Assembly (NCBI RefSeq): GCF_000003605.2
Contig: NW_003130860.1
Coordinates: 491,966 to 509,208, forward strand
Direction of reading: 5' to 3'
Length of the DNA stretch: 17,243 nt
Source of the DNA: Saccoglossus kowalevskii
Lineage: Eukaryota; Hemichordata; Enteropneusta; Harrimaniidae
The notes under the pieces are model-generated. The model saw only the letters and a program-made list of their open reading frames with translations, ran no database searches and was not told the DNA's origin. The position numbers and the translations under genes were made by a program. Each line of letters starts with the position of its first letter. Positions within the stretch are counted from its first letter, which is position 1. This document shows, piece after piece, positions 7,021 to 15,983 of this stretch.

Positions 7021-10000
7021 GTAAGTACATGTACCTGGTATGGGTAAGTAGTGAGTTACGTCATTCATGTGACATTATACTGATTGTATACATGTATAAG
7101 CATATTGGATTCATTCCAATTTCATGTCGCAATTGTTCAGGCTAGACAGTTTATATTCTTTGAAATCATTCGACATCGACACCATAAACAATAATTTGAT
7201 AAACTTTAATAAATTCAATAAATTGAAGTATAATTGGAATGTGTGTGGTATTCCATCGGTGGTCGGGGATCATGGTCGCCTTTCAATTGCTCTCTCAGCG
7301 TTAGTCAACTAGAAATATGACCCATCAGCGGATTCCTTTGAATTGTTAAATGTTACGACTCACACCATGGATAGACTCACAAAGAAATTAGTTTATACTT
7401 AGAAAAATGTGCATCAAGTGTTTAATTAATTATGGAATGGAACAAAGATGTGGGCCGGGCATGCTAAGACTATGGCACGTATCACCACTGAATTATTCAA
7501 TAATTCTATCTGTTGTAAACTTTCATATATCATAACAACGGTACAGTGTTATATTTATTATAAATATATCACTTCAATTTGTGTAGATGTCCTATCTTTA
7601 TACACACATTACAGATTTCATATCAAACGCTATTGTTTACCACTTATATGACTTACTGAATCACCCTTGTGTCAAAGTCGAAATCGACATATACAGTCTA
7701 CCCGAGTGGGTCTCATTGGAATTTTCAATTCAATATCATTTCTAATTATAGGAATTTAAACATTGATATAAAACAGCTTTCACTTCGAGAAAGGAACGCG
7801 CCGTGCTATATAGTGCTTAGTTATATCATAAAGTAATGATATGCATTGAAAAACGTTTTGTAATAGCCTGTACACTATACTAAAATGTTTTAGAGGCTAA
7901 AAAATCAATGATAAATTGAAACACATTCGACTCTAGATTAAGCTGCACCTGTATGAGAGTGTTTGCAAAGAGCCACTTCTGTTGAAATGTATAATACTAT
8001 CGAAATATCACACAAAATGTAATGTGAAACAAGGAGTTAGTGTGGTCACGGACCAACACTAATCGAGGAGTTAAGATAACAGGGTAATTGTGACACCCTC
8101 AAATATTAAATATACCAATTTGATGTTACAGTAATTTAATCATAAACTTCACGTATATATTTACACATTACAGATGTTGGAATGCGATTCTAAATGTCCC
8201 AAGAATTGTCTGCAATGCACAAGGACGAAGCCACGGATGTGTTTACAATGCCCACAGTTCCTGTATCAAAGCGAATGCATAGAAGAATGCCCAGAAGGGA
8301 CTTGGGCATATAATACGGGTAAACCTGACCGACCAAACAATGTATGCATACAGATGAGGTATGTGCAAGTATTGTTTTTCATTTCTGTGTCATGATTATA
8401 CATTTATGACTGATCACCGGAAACTATAACAATATATGTTGTTGCATACATTTGTGTTCATCATGTTACACCCTAAAAACGATAATAAACAATTTGCAAA
8501 TAAAGATGAAAACAACAAATAATACACCTGGCTTATATATGTGTATATAGTTGGGGTATCTAGTTGCAAGTTAAATTCGTAGTAGTTTAATCACGACTGC
8601 TGTATGTTTATATTATATAATTACGTATTGGAGATGACAATGATATATAATAACACTATTTCAGCACATCCGTAGCAGACGAAGAAAACATCTCCCCGGC
8701 AACGATTGCTCCATCGAACGAAGCTACTGAAAACCTAGACCAAACGACGTTGTTCATTGTTATAATTGTGGTGCTCGTTATAATGTCTCTGATTGTTACC
8801 ATCGTTTTAGTGTTTAAATCAAAGATGAGTGAGGTAAGGACATTCCTTAATAGTTGTGCATTTTGTAGAGTTCAATCCATACTACATTTACATACAAATT
8901 GGTCGGTGTACGGTGAATTTACTTCATTGGTCGTTCTTCGAGTCAAATAGACTAAGACTAGACTAAAAGTACAATATTACAATTTCAGTTTAATTTTAGA
9001 AACGAATCAACTTTGTAGTCTATGATCAATATCATTGCAGTAATATCGTTTTCCGATAAGTGTAGATGTTGATGGCAATAATATGTTCAACAATTTAGCA
9101 CTTTAGTCTATTTTGGCAGTAAATTCCTCCTTCAAATGAAAATAGCTGTATCGTTAATCAAACTTTGCTCTCTCTATGTCAAATTTCTTGTATATAATTT
9201 TATAATTATAATAAAGGAGGTTAAGATAATATGCCATAGTTTGTCTATACCGTTTGTGTATCTGTAATCAACGTATACATTTATGTCATTTGAATTTGTT
9301 AATATCAGAAAAAGGAAAATAACAATGGTATTGCAAGCGGGCACCAAGATCAGAATGACGAAAATGAATGTCTGGTATCAGAGGAAGATAGGTGTAGCCC
9401 GAGACAGTCAGGTGTTCAATCAGAAATACTGTGCTCTGTTGATGAACAAAGTAAGATGGAAGACACGGAGATTCTTCAATCATTGACGAAACAACACGGA
9501 GATGAGGAAAGTGGAGATTTTGTTAGTCAAGCAAATGAAAGTTCAATATTAATACAGAACGAATGTGACAATATCTCTGAAGTAAGTATATACCAACATT
9601 AGGAATTTCTTTCGAAATTCAAAATGTTTTCTGAATATTACCGAAATAAGAAACTGTTAAATAATATGCAAACCCATGTATTTTTAAATTGCAGTGGTTC
9701 TTATGACAACAATCTTTCTTACCACATATTGTAGAATTATATATATTAATCTACTAACTGTGTTAATAGGAACAGGAAGAGGCCCAGGTTAGATGCCAGG
9801 AATCGGTCGAGGAATGCCGCGACAGTACTTCAGGTTATACTTCAAACTCAGACACAGATCCAGGACCATCCGTATCCATGAGAAGTGATAATCCTGCATA
9901 TAGTCCAAGTGCATGTCAACGGATTAACGTTCTTGATGGCCAACCTCAACCACTAAAGTCTTACATAGATGAAGACCCTCACTGTGCAGAGCCTCTACCG

Positions 10001-13000
10001 AAGTTGAATATGCAAGATATTGGCGAGCCCTACATGAGAGCATGTCTTCTACAATTTGGTAATACATTACGAGATACGCCAATAGAACGAGTTTTCTCCA
10101 CTAATTTCACAAATAAAGTATTCGCAGGAGGTCTTTTCAACTTTGAAGGGGGAAACTTGAAAATCGAAGACACTGGAGTAAATTTATTCATTCCACCAGG
10201 AGCAATTAGTATGGAAGATGGTACCAAACAGATATACATATACATTAACCTGAGTAGAATAACCAGAGGTGGCTTGTCGGGAAATCAAATCCACGTGACG
10301 CCCATAGTGCATTGTGGTCCTCCAGGAACCAAGTTCACACGTCCAGTCATCTTGAGGCTACCCCATTGCATTACAGACATCAACATTTGGAAAGGCTTCT
10401 GCGTGGTGTCAAATAGCATGGTCATTGCAGAGCCTCAGCTGTGGGAACCTCTGACGGAGCAAAATAATTCACATTGGTTCAGCTATGAAGATTCGTTCAT
10501 GGCATTCATATGTGGCTTCAGTGATAAAGCAGTATGTGCATCATCGCTGGCGACAAAGAATGGTGCGACTCAGAAGAATATATCAACCAAATCAATGAGA
10601 GTTGGTATGTACTGTTCACTGCGGGAGTACAACCAACATTATTTAATGATACGTCTGTATATCTGGAATGACACTATAGCTGATGAAAGAGTAAGTTTGT
10701 CTAAAGTTTTGTGTATGAATATTCTGTTTCACTGAGAATAACGATTGTTGCATTGGTTATTTGTATTTTATTTTCAAATAGCTTATTCGAGTACATTCAT
10801 TCTCGTATTTCTAACCATGCCTATCATTCAATTCCATATAACACAATGTACCATAATTTATGTTGTAGTTTTTCAATCATGACTTGTCTGTTGTTTTGTG
10901 TTCAGATGTAATTAAAGTCCACATTTCATATAATTAATAAATGATCATCCGTTTAACTATACTTCAATTGATTTTTATTGTCCAAATGACTATTTAAGGT
11001 CCAATACAAATTGAAAATGCTTTTCTCAATGTGTTTTAGATCAGTGGGTTCCACGTACAGTATTATCTTCTGTTAGGTCTATACTGGTCTGTTGACAAAA
11101 CATTGTATAATATAACATTCAAACTACCCACCCCAGGAATATAGCAGTAGCAAAGTCCAATACTGTGGTCCAATTATCTGGGTTTAATTCATAAACACTG
11201 ATTACTTCAGAGTGCTTTTTGCAATGCAATTTTACTTGTACATTTTGAAAACTATTTGAAAACAATGTTCTATATTTCACATAAATGTATATATATGTGT
11301 CTGAGAGGGTCACATTAAATAATTGCTGCTCTTCCCATAGGTTGTAGAAGAGACTGAGAGACTTATTGGAGGTCAGCAATGCTGTACAACAAAGCAGATT
11401 CAAATTACTTCGGGAGGTGGTGATTTAGTTGCCGAGATTATGTCAGTGGAACCAACAGACTGGGATATACAAATAGGACGATTGGTGAGTAAAACAAATC
11501 ATTACCATGGCAATAGCAATGGTATAGCAATATTTGAATTTTTCGAAAATTATTGACTTCTTTAAGGAAAATAGGCCCTTGATAAAGTTATTCATTGGGG
11601 CAGCACATTTTTCCCCAGGGAAATAATTCCAGATAACGATGCAATATATTATCTATGGGGCCATAGCATGATACATTATATTTAATATATACTGAACGTT
11701 CATGTGCCATCAACTTTTGGATACATACAATTATTGCTAAATATGATCTACTAATTTCAGAGAATTGACAACTCGGAAATATGGAAGAATAACAATAACA
11801 TTGCTCTTGAACATGGGTCGGCATTTTATCTGAAATATAAGAAAACAGGAGAGGAACCAGCAGGTTTCATCACAGCAGATATCGGTATCCATCCAGATTG
11901 CTCTCCGGAGACTATGGTGCTTGCAATTGAAGTGGATCTCTCAGACATATTCAGGAAGGTTAGTAAGTCAATAATTACATATGCTAAATGGAGAAAGATT
12001 CCTGATATCAATAAGCTTATAGCATGATGTAGATAAGTGTAGTACCAATAGTTCATGTACCAATTGCTTTATCCCACAGTCATTCAACAAATCAGCTATG
12101 CAACTGCTGCCGAACTATCGCCAAGGTTACCAGGTGTGCAATGAAACAAGGGACGCCTACCAGCCAGCTGGCCAACAACGAGTGGTAACAGCGGAAATCC
12201 TCTATCCCCAGAAACGGGAAGGTATTCCTGTTGGCGCGTATTGGATAGTCTATGATTTGGTTGACAAAGCACAGTCTTGGCGTAATTTGGCGCGCAGTAT
12301 CGGGCTCACAAATATGCAAAGGGGCAACATCAGTACTATTGTAGATTCAAAAGTACTGGATCTTTTTTTCTTCTTGAGAAGAGAAATCAATACTTTTCAA
12401 GTTATTGATGAGTTAAAGAATGCTTTGGCAGAGATTGGAATTAAGGGAAGTGATATTAGATTGATTGATGATAAAAAATGGCAAGATAGTGAGCGTGAAC
12501 TTGGAAGTGAACGTGATAGAGCACATTATTCATTTGATTTTCATATGCGACCATGTGACATCTTTACCTACCAGTCTCCGTCTCGTGTTGCAAAAAGTGT
12601 TCCCGATTTAAGGCACCTAACCGTGACCCAAAATCCCACAATCATCCGTGCCATAGGACGTGATGGATTCTCCCCGTGCAAGACTAAACGCTTTCAGTCT
12701 AGTGCAAGCCTCGGCATGTCTTGTGATCGCTCTTCTGCATTTTATGAGAATCATTCATTCTGTTCATTGTTGTTGGAAAAAAGAAAATACGTATCTACTG
12801 ATAGAGACATCGCTGTTACTGTGGATAACGAGATAGCCACGGTTGATGTAAGTCGGAAAGAAGTAAAGAAGTGTTTACAATATCCAGTACCTGACACAAT
12901 TCCTGATGAGAACAGAGACACGTCATGGAAGTTTAATGAAGGAAAGTGGTTAAAACGGAGCAAAACCAGACCTTCTTTGAAAAGAAAGATGCATGAAGCA

Positions 13001-13030
13001 AATGCTACTTTACTCTATCAAATACTGTAA
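6982..13030 (+). CDS. UNC5-like death-domain receptor with furin-like ectodomain (8 exons, 959 aa)
   Basis: Predicted type I membrane receptor. Exons 6982-7020, 8174-8358, 8665-8833, 9309-9581, 9770-10690, 11341-11484, 11761-11958 and 12080-13030 sum to 2880 bases and join in one frame; six of seven introns are phase 0, one is phase 2. Order: signal peptide (1-17), furin-like cysteine repeat (17-71), membrane helix (104-125), acidic linker (126-338), ZU5 (340-470), UPA (495-640), death domain (691-766), tail (767-959). ZU5-UPA-DD is shared by UNC5 netrin receptors, UNC5CL, PIDD1 and ankyrins, and the closest likeness is UNC5/UNC5CL. In those families the death domain recruits partners for apoptosis or NF-kB signalling. 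The outer half lacks the Ig and thrombospondin domains of UNC5, so netrin binding should not be assumed. The ligand is unknown. The upstream promoter suggests inducible control. Exon 1 is the least certain part. Confidence 0.9.
7021..8173. other. Receptor intron 1 (1153 bp), no further exon seen
   Basis: I searched all plus-strand frames for a cysteine-rich or Ig-like exon with matching splice sites and found none convincing. The segment ACACATTACAGAT occurs twice, at about 7603-7615 and at the exon 2 acceptor (8163-8175), but the first copy opens no useful frame. Confidence 0.5.
8174..8358 (+). CDS. Receptor exon 2: furin-like cysteine-rich repeat
   Basis: The acceptor is CACATTACAG, ending at 8173. 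The exon encodes residues 14-74. Cysteines fall at 17, 21, 25, 28, 36, 39, 48, 52 and 71, spaced C-x3-C-x2-C-x7-C-x2-C-x8-C-x3-C-P-x-G. This is the layout of furin-like repeats in proprotein convertases, R-spondins and growth-factor receptors. The exon ends AG|GTATGT in phase 2. The upstream frame closes at 8132, so the signal peptide must come from another exon. Confidence 0.85.
8665..8833 (+). CDS. Receptor exon 3: stalk and transmembrane helix
   Basis: The acceptor is ACTATTTCAG, ending at 8664. The split codon gives Ser75. A polar Ser/Thr/Glu stalk (76-103) leads to the 22-residue helix LFIVIIVVLV...IVLVF (104-125), followed by the positive stop-transfer KSK. This predicts a single-pass protein with its N-terminus outside. 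The donor is GAG|GTAAGG at 8834, phase 0. Confidence 0.88.
9309..9581 (+). CDS. Receptor exon 4: acidic juxtamembrane linker
   Basis: The acceptor is TTAATATCAG, ending at 9308. It encodes residues 132-222, phase 0 to phase 0, rich in Glu, Asp, Gln and Ser and probably disordered. The segment DQND (145-148) is a DxxD, the shape of an executioner caspase site, about 20 residues inside the membrane. The donor is GAA|GTAAGT. Two open frames in other registers (9283-9486 plus, 9483-9286 minus) are shadows. The exon is inferred mainly from the open phase-0 frame between two good splice sites. Confidence 0.78.
9770..10690 (+). CDS. Receptor exon 5: linker, ZU5 domain and start of UPA
   Basis: The acceptor is TGTGTTAATAG, ending at 9769. 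It encodes residues 223-529. The ZU5 hallmarks are FNFEGGNLKIEDTGVNLFIP (346-365) followed by PGAI, then TPIVHCGPPGTKFTRPVILR (399-418) and a conserved PHC. After ZU5, RLYIWNDTIADER (517-529) begins the UPA domain and matches the RLY/VYC-x-NDT pattern of UNC5. The donor is AGA|GTAAGT at 10691. If that donor were skipped, the frame would run on to a stop at 10735. Confidence 0.93.
10691..11340. other. Receptor intron 5 (650 bp), no gene seen
   Basis: The intron is AT-rich with a polypyrimidine tract before the acceptor CTCTTCCCATAG. Open frames at 10711-10911 (plus) and 11403-11119 (minus, overlapping exon 6) are considered shadows. No repeat structure was noticed. Confidence 0.7.
11341..11484 (+). 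CDS. Receptor exon 6: UPA domain, first half
   Basis: It encodes VVEETERLIGG (530-540), then a short Cys-rich turn and EIMSVEPTDWDIQIGRL (561-577). The E-x-x-x-G-G pattern continues the UPA fold begun in exon 5, as in UNC5. Phase 0 to phase 0, donor TTG|GTGAGT at 11485. Confidence 0.9.
11761..11958 (+). CDS. Receptor exon 7: UPA domain, second half
   Basis: The acceptor is CTAATTTCAG, ending at 11760. It encodes residues 578-643, a run of beta-strand-like segments (HGSAFYLKYKKTG, MVLAIEVDLSDIF) that completes the UPA domain. In UNC5 the UPA domain packs against ZU5 and the death domain and holds the receptor in a closed state. The donor is AAG|GTTAGT at 11959, weaker than the others. Confidence 0.87.
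12080..13030 (+). CDS. Receptor exon 8: death domain and long C-terminal tail
   Basis: The acceptor is TATCCCACAG, ending at 12079. It encodes residues 644-959. The death domain spans about 691-766: GAYWIVYDLVDKAQSWRNLA (695-714), ARSIGL, then a LDLFFFLRRE helix and VIDELKNALAEIGI. Trp710 in SWRNLA is the usual death-domain tryptophan. The second Trp seen in many members is Phe/Leu here. The tail (767-959) has no domain I recognise, is Ser/Asp/Lys rich, and ends with a basic stretch KWLKRSKTRPSLKRK (932-946). The stop is TAA at 13028-13030. Vertebrate UNC5 proteins end soon after the death domain, so this tail is an addition. Confidence 0.9.
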   Translation, partial: SFNKSAMQLLPNYRQGYQVCNETRDAYQPAGQQRVVTAEILYPQKREGIPVGAYWIVYDLVDKAQSWRNLARSIGLTNMQRGNISTIVDSKVLDLFFFLRREINTFQVIDELKNALAEIGIKGSDIRLIDDKKWQDSERELGSERDRAHYSFDFHMRPCDIFTYQSPSRVAKSVPDLRHLTVTQNPTIIRAIGRDGFSPCKTKRFQSSASLGMSCDRSSAFYENHSFCSLLLEKRKYVSTDRDIAVTVDNEIATVDVSRKEVKKCLQYPVPDTIPDENRDTSWKFNEGKWLKRSKTRPSLKRKMHEANATLLYQIL

Positions 13031-13326
13031 CGACACCTGCCTGTGAAATGAAGAGGTTCTCCCTAGCATCTGGGAGCATCCGCCAAATAGGGTTCATTTT
13101 TTGAACAGAAGTGTCTGGAATGGGGTCCCTTTTTGGGCAACAAGTATCAGAAAAGCATTCTACAATTTCAGCGTTCATTACTGAATTATTAATATAAATT
13201 TTAAAATCGTCAATACTGGCAGAAAACAACGGCTCATTCATAACGCGTGGCAAATTGGAATCATTGTCAAAGAAGAAGTATAATCTTGCTTTAATAATTG
13301 TCTAAAATGAAGGTGAATTTGACTGC

Positions 13327-13332
13327 ATTAAA
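13327..13332 (+). promoter_or_regulatory. Possible proximal poly(A) signal (ATTAAA)
   Basis: ATTAAA is followed within 25 bases by the GU-rich stretch TTTGGCGTGTAGG. Use of this site would give a 3' UTR of about 320 bases that excludes the downstream repeats. Confidence 0.35.
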
Positions 13333-13589
13333 TTAAGTAGGAGTATTTGGCGTGTAGGCGACACACCCATATAATTGTTCTAGGGGTGTAACCAATGGCT
13401 CCAACGTTCTTACGTGTATTTAACATTTATTTTATATCGTGTACTTTTGATATTTTAAACTCATCCAATGTGTATTCGTGGTATATAGTGTAACAGACAT
13501 TTGGTTGACTATGTGACTTTAATAGATTGGTGGGAACTCCCGGCATCGGTTTCGTTACAACTACGGCCAATATTATAAAAAAGTACAAT

Positions 13590-13676
13590 AATCATCAAGT
13601 ATAGATTGTAATTATCAAGTATAGATTGTAATCATCAAGTATAGATTGTAATCATCAAGTATAGATTGTAATTATC
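13590..13676 (+). repeat. 20-bp tandem repeat, four copies
   Basis: The unit AATCATCAAGTATAGATTGT repeats at 13590, 13610, 13630 and 13650, followed by a partial copy to 13676. The units are identical except for a C/T at position 4 (AATC or AATT). Near-identity points to recent expansion. Confidence 0.95.
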
Positions 13677-13876
13677 GGAATGTTTTTTAATATGTGCGAG
13701 AAATCAATTGTTTCTGCTATACCCAGCTAGATATTTTGATTGAACTAATAGTGCAGATAGTTGTTTTATACTAGTAGTAATTTTGAGTTATAATTATTTA
13801 ATCACTTTTACGTTTGTTTTCAGTAGACTAAGTTTCAAATTGCATATTATCAACAAAAGATATGTTTAAGCATATA

Positions 13877-14021
13877 CAGCAAGTCTCAGAAGTATTGGGG
13901 CAGCCAATTTGCAAACTCGCTAGCCAATTGGATAACTGCTTTGGTTTTGACTGAACGGTTGGTTTTCGAATCTCGCTGGCGCCGTCTTGTAGTCACGCCC
14001 CAATACTTCTGAGACTTGCTG
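13877..14021. mobile_element. 145-bp TA-flanked MITE with perfect 25-bp inverted ends
   Basis: The left end starts CAGCAAGTCTCAGAAG and runs 25 bases (13877-13901). The right end (13997-14021) is its exact reverse complement. TA dinucleotides flank both sides (13875-13876, 14022-14023), as expected after Tc1/mariner-type insertion. The 95-bp interior has no coding capacity but contains TAGCCAATTGGATAAC and GGTTTTCGAATCTC, which loosely resemble tRNA A and B boxes. The perfect ends suggest a young copy. If it lies in the receptor 3' UTR, the RNA would fold into a long hairpin. Confidence 0.8.
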
Positions 14022-14402
14022 TAAAACTATTTGATAGTACACTCATTTGCGGTAAAACCTCTAAAATCCTATAAAGTGATTGAACTGTGACGACCTTTAA
14101 AATAACTGTAATTCCCAATCCATTTATAGCAGTATGTCACAGGACAAGTTACTGTAACAGCTGTAATAACACCAGGCACGTTGATTTCACAAGTCTCTAA
14201 CAACTTGTTACATGTGTAACTTACTTTGTAAACAACTAATGATATTGACATCACGTATTAATGTTTTTTTCATCCGAATTAATGCTTGTGTAATCTAAAC
14301 AAAAATTATCTTAGTATTATATAAAATGCATCCCTTTAGATTTACTGGTTCAAGTGATATGTTAATGTTTATACTTTTGTAACTAATTGTTGTTAAGATA
14401 GA

Positions 14403-14408
14403 AATAAA
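14403..14408 (+). promoter_or_regulatory. Poly(A) signal AATAAA, likely end of the receptor gene
   Basis: AATAAA is followed about 20 bases later by a GU/U-rich element (GTGTCGGGTGTCTTTTTTGT, 14426-14445), the standard layout of an animal cleavage site. No other AATAAA was found between the receptor stop and this point. Confidence 0.55.
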
Positions 14409-14449
14409 GTTGTATAAATTATAGCGTGTCGGGTGTCTTTTTTGTACGA

Positions 14450-15540
14450 TGTGTGTATCATTCGATTCTAATGCCCGGATTTGTTGCATCCTAATTCAAC
14501 ATTTCAGAAAATTATCAACACATATTCTTCCGCCTGAACTCGAATGTATGTTGATGGGCAGTACGATTAAAAACCAATGCATGTATTTTGTTTAGTTTTT
14601 TGTTTAAATATGTTAATTTTTTGGTTTCAGTTTTTCGGATACGAAATAATGAAAAACGTGAAGTAAAACCAAAAATTAGACATGAATAAACAAAATAATA
14701 AATAAAATATGGAAATAATCACGAATAATTCGTCATGTGAGGAAAAGAATTAAGACTCACGGATCATTTGAACACATCCCCGAAATAAAAACACGAGCGG
14801 TGTCAGTGTTGTTATGATGAACTAAGGCATGGATCTTATATGGTGTATGTACAGGGTTACATGTTTACTTATGAATATCATGTGTGACGTAGAAGTTTCT
14901 ATTTACATCAAACATCATAATATACACTATAACAATCATGTTAATTTGATTTAATTTATATTTAAACTCGTTAACTTCATAGGTAAAACTTAAGAAAAGT
15001 ATTAAGAAATGTAAGACAAGTATTATATTACAAGACACTAAAAGCACAAAACAGATACACGGCTATACACTAACAGATTTGTTTGATTGTAATAATATTT
15101 TTTAAATTACATTTTCTGACAGAATTGTAAAAACAAAAACATGTATAAAACGCAATCAGGGAAAAAGAGAAGAAATCACAGTAACAAAACAGTAATAACA
15201 AGTAGTTAGATCAACGAACGTCGTTGATATTTAGGAAATGATGCCAGTATGGCCAATGATCCCACTCCGTATACAGTTAATTTGACTTATGATTGTGAAT
15301 ATTTCTCTTGCTTCAATAAATAAAATTGTTCATAGTTGGGTATGGACAAGGTAAGAAATGTCGTCTTCTATCTGATTTGTGTTACGGGAAAGACATACCT
15401 TTTCACTAACGGCTATACATATATTTTAAAGAGTCCATTAGCTTTTTTCTATTGGCTTTTCCCCTTCTGTTATGGTGTATATAATTTTTCAGATGTATTG
15501 ACTTTTTTGTGCTGATCGTATTGGTCCATATACGTAATTA
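14450..15540. other. Intergenic AT-rich DNA, no gene seen
   Basis: No splice-bounded coding frame, known domain or clear repeat is visible. Small minus-strand frames at 14489-14295 and 15047-14865 are low-complexity and rejected. Confidence 0.6.
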
Positions 15541-15559
15541 TTCAGAGTGATTTGCCACA

Positions 15560-15775
15560 ATGTGTGAACGAAAAAAAATGAGCTATGTAGACAATAGATG
15601 CCCTGTGCTAGATGCTGAGGGATACCAGATTCCAAGACGAGTAACAGTTATGTCGCAGCAAAACCAACTTGCCCGATATATAACGCCCCATATCTATATC
15701 TTCGAAACATTTGAGCGAGAAGAAAAAACGAATGGAGAAATGGAAAATCTGCAGGAGGGCGCAATAGAAAGTTAA
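15560..15775 (+). CDS. Hypothetical 71-residue protein
   Basis: The frame starts at ATG 15560, with an in-frame stop just upstream (15548-15550), and encodes a mixed-composition protein: MCERKKMSYVDNRCPVLDAE, then GYQIPRRV, a QQNQLARY stretch and an acidic end. No membrane helix or signal peptide is seen, and I recognise no family. Its TAA stop overlaps an AATAAA (15775-15780). TTATTCAG at 15538-15545 could be a splice acceptor, which would make this a last exon, but the frame with upstream coding would hit the stop at 15548. The composition looks more protein-like than its neighbours, but the evidence is thin. Confidence 0.25.
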   Translation: MCERKKMSYVDNRCPVLDAEGYQIPRRVTVMSQQNQLARYITPHIYIFETFEREEKTNGEMENLQEGAIES

Positions 15776-15787
15776 ATAAACCGCTCA

Positions 15788-15874
15788 TTGATTGGATACC
15801 ATGTTTAGTGTGAACCAATCAAAAGGTATGTAGCAAATATAGTTTAGCAGGTGAGGTCAAGCAAGATGGCTGCC
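15788..15874 (+). promoter_or_regulatory. CCAAT/YY1-type promoter candidate
   Basis: TTGATTGG (15788-15795) and CCAATCAA (15815-15822) form inverted CCAAT boxes, the target of NF-Y. Forty bases on, CAAGATGGCTGCC (15862-15874) is a good YY1 match. NF-Y plus YY1 without TATA is typical of housekeeping promoters (established). The ATG inside the YY1 motif opens a frame of only ten codons. Confidence 0.35.
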
Positions 15875-15983
15875 AAGTTGGTTAATTTCGGTTCTTGATT
15901 CTACGACAGGAGAAACAGATTTAAAGATTTCGCCGAATATCTTGATCCAAAATGTGAAGGTAGTGAGATTAAGAATACAAAGA

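Larger units (their letters stand above)
13031..14425 (+). other. Probable 3' UTR of the receptor gene
   Basis: No coding region is seen. The stretch runs from the receptor stop codon to the best poly(A) signal. It contains a 20-bp tandem array and a TA-flanked inverted-repeat element, listed separately. An early alternative end is possible near 13350. Confidence 0.5.

Noticed and set aside
7124-7651. Further receptor ectodomain exons in intron 1
   Set aside because: Open frames here lack cysteine patterns and do not have phase-matched acceptor and donor pairs.
9283-9486. Two open frames overlapping receptor exon 4 (plus 9283-9486 and minus 9483-9286)
   Set aside because: The true frame, bounded by AG at 9308 and GT at 9582 and continuous with both neighbours, is a different register.
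11588-12319. Minus-strand open frames opposite receptor exons 7 and 8
   Set aside because: They are antisense shadows of well-supported exons with UPA and death-domain sequence.
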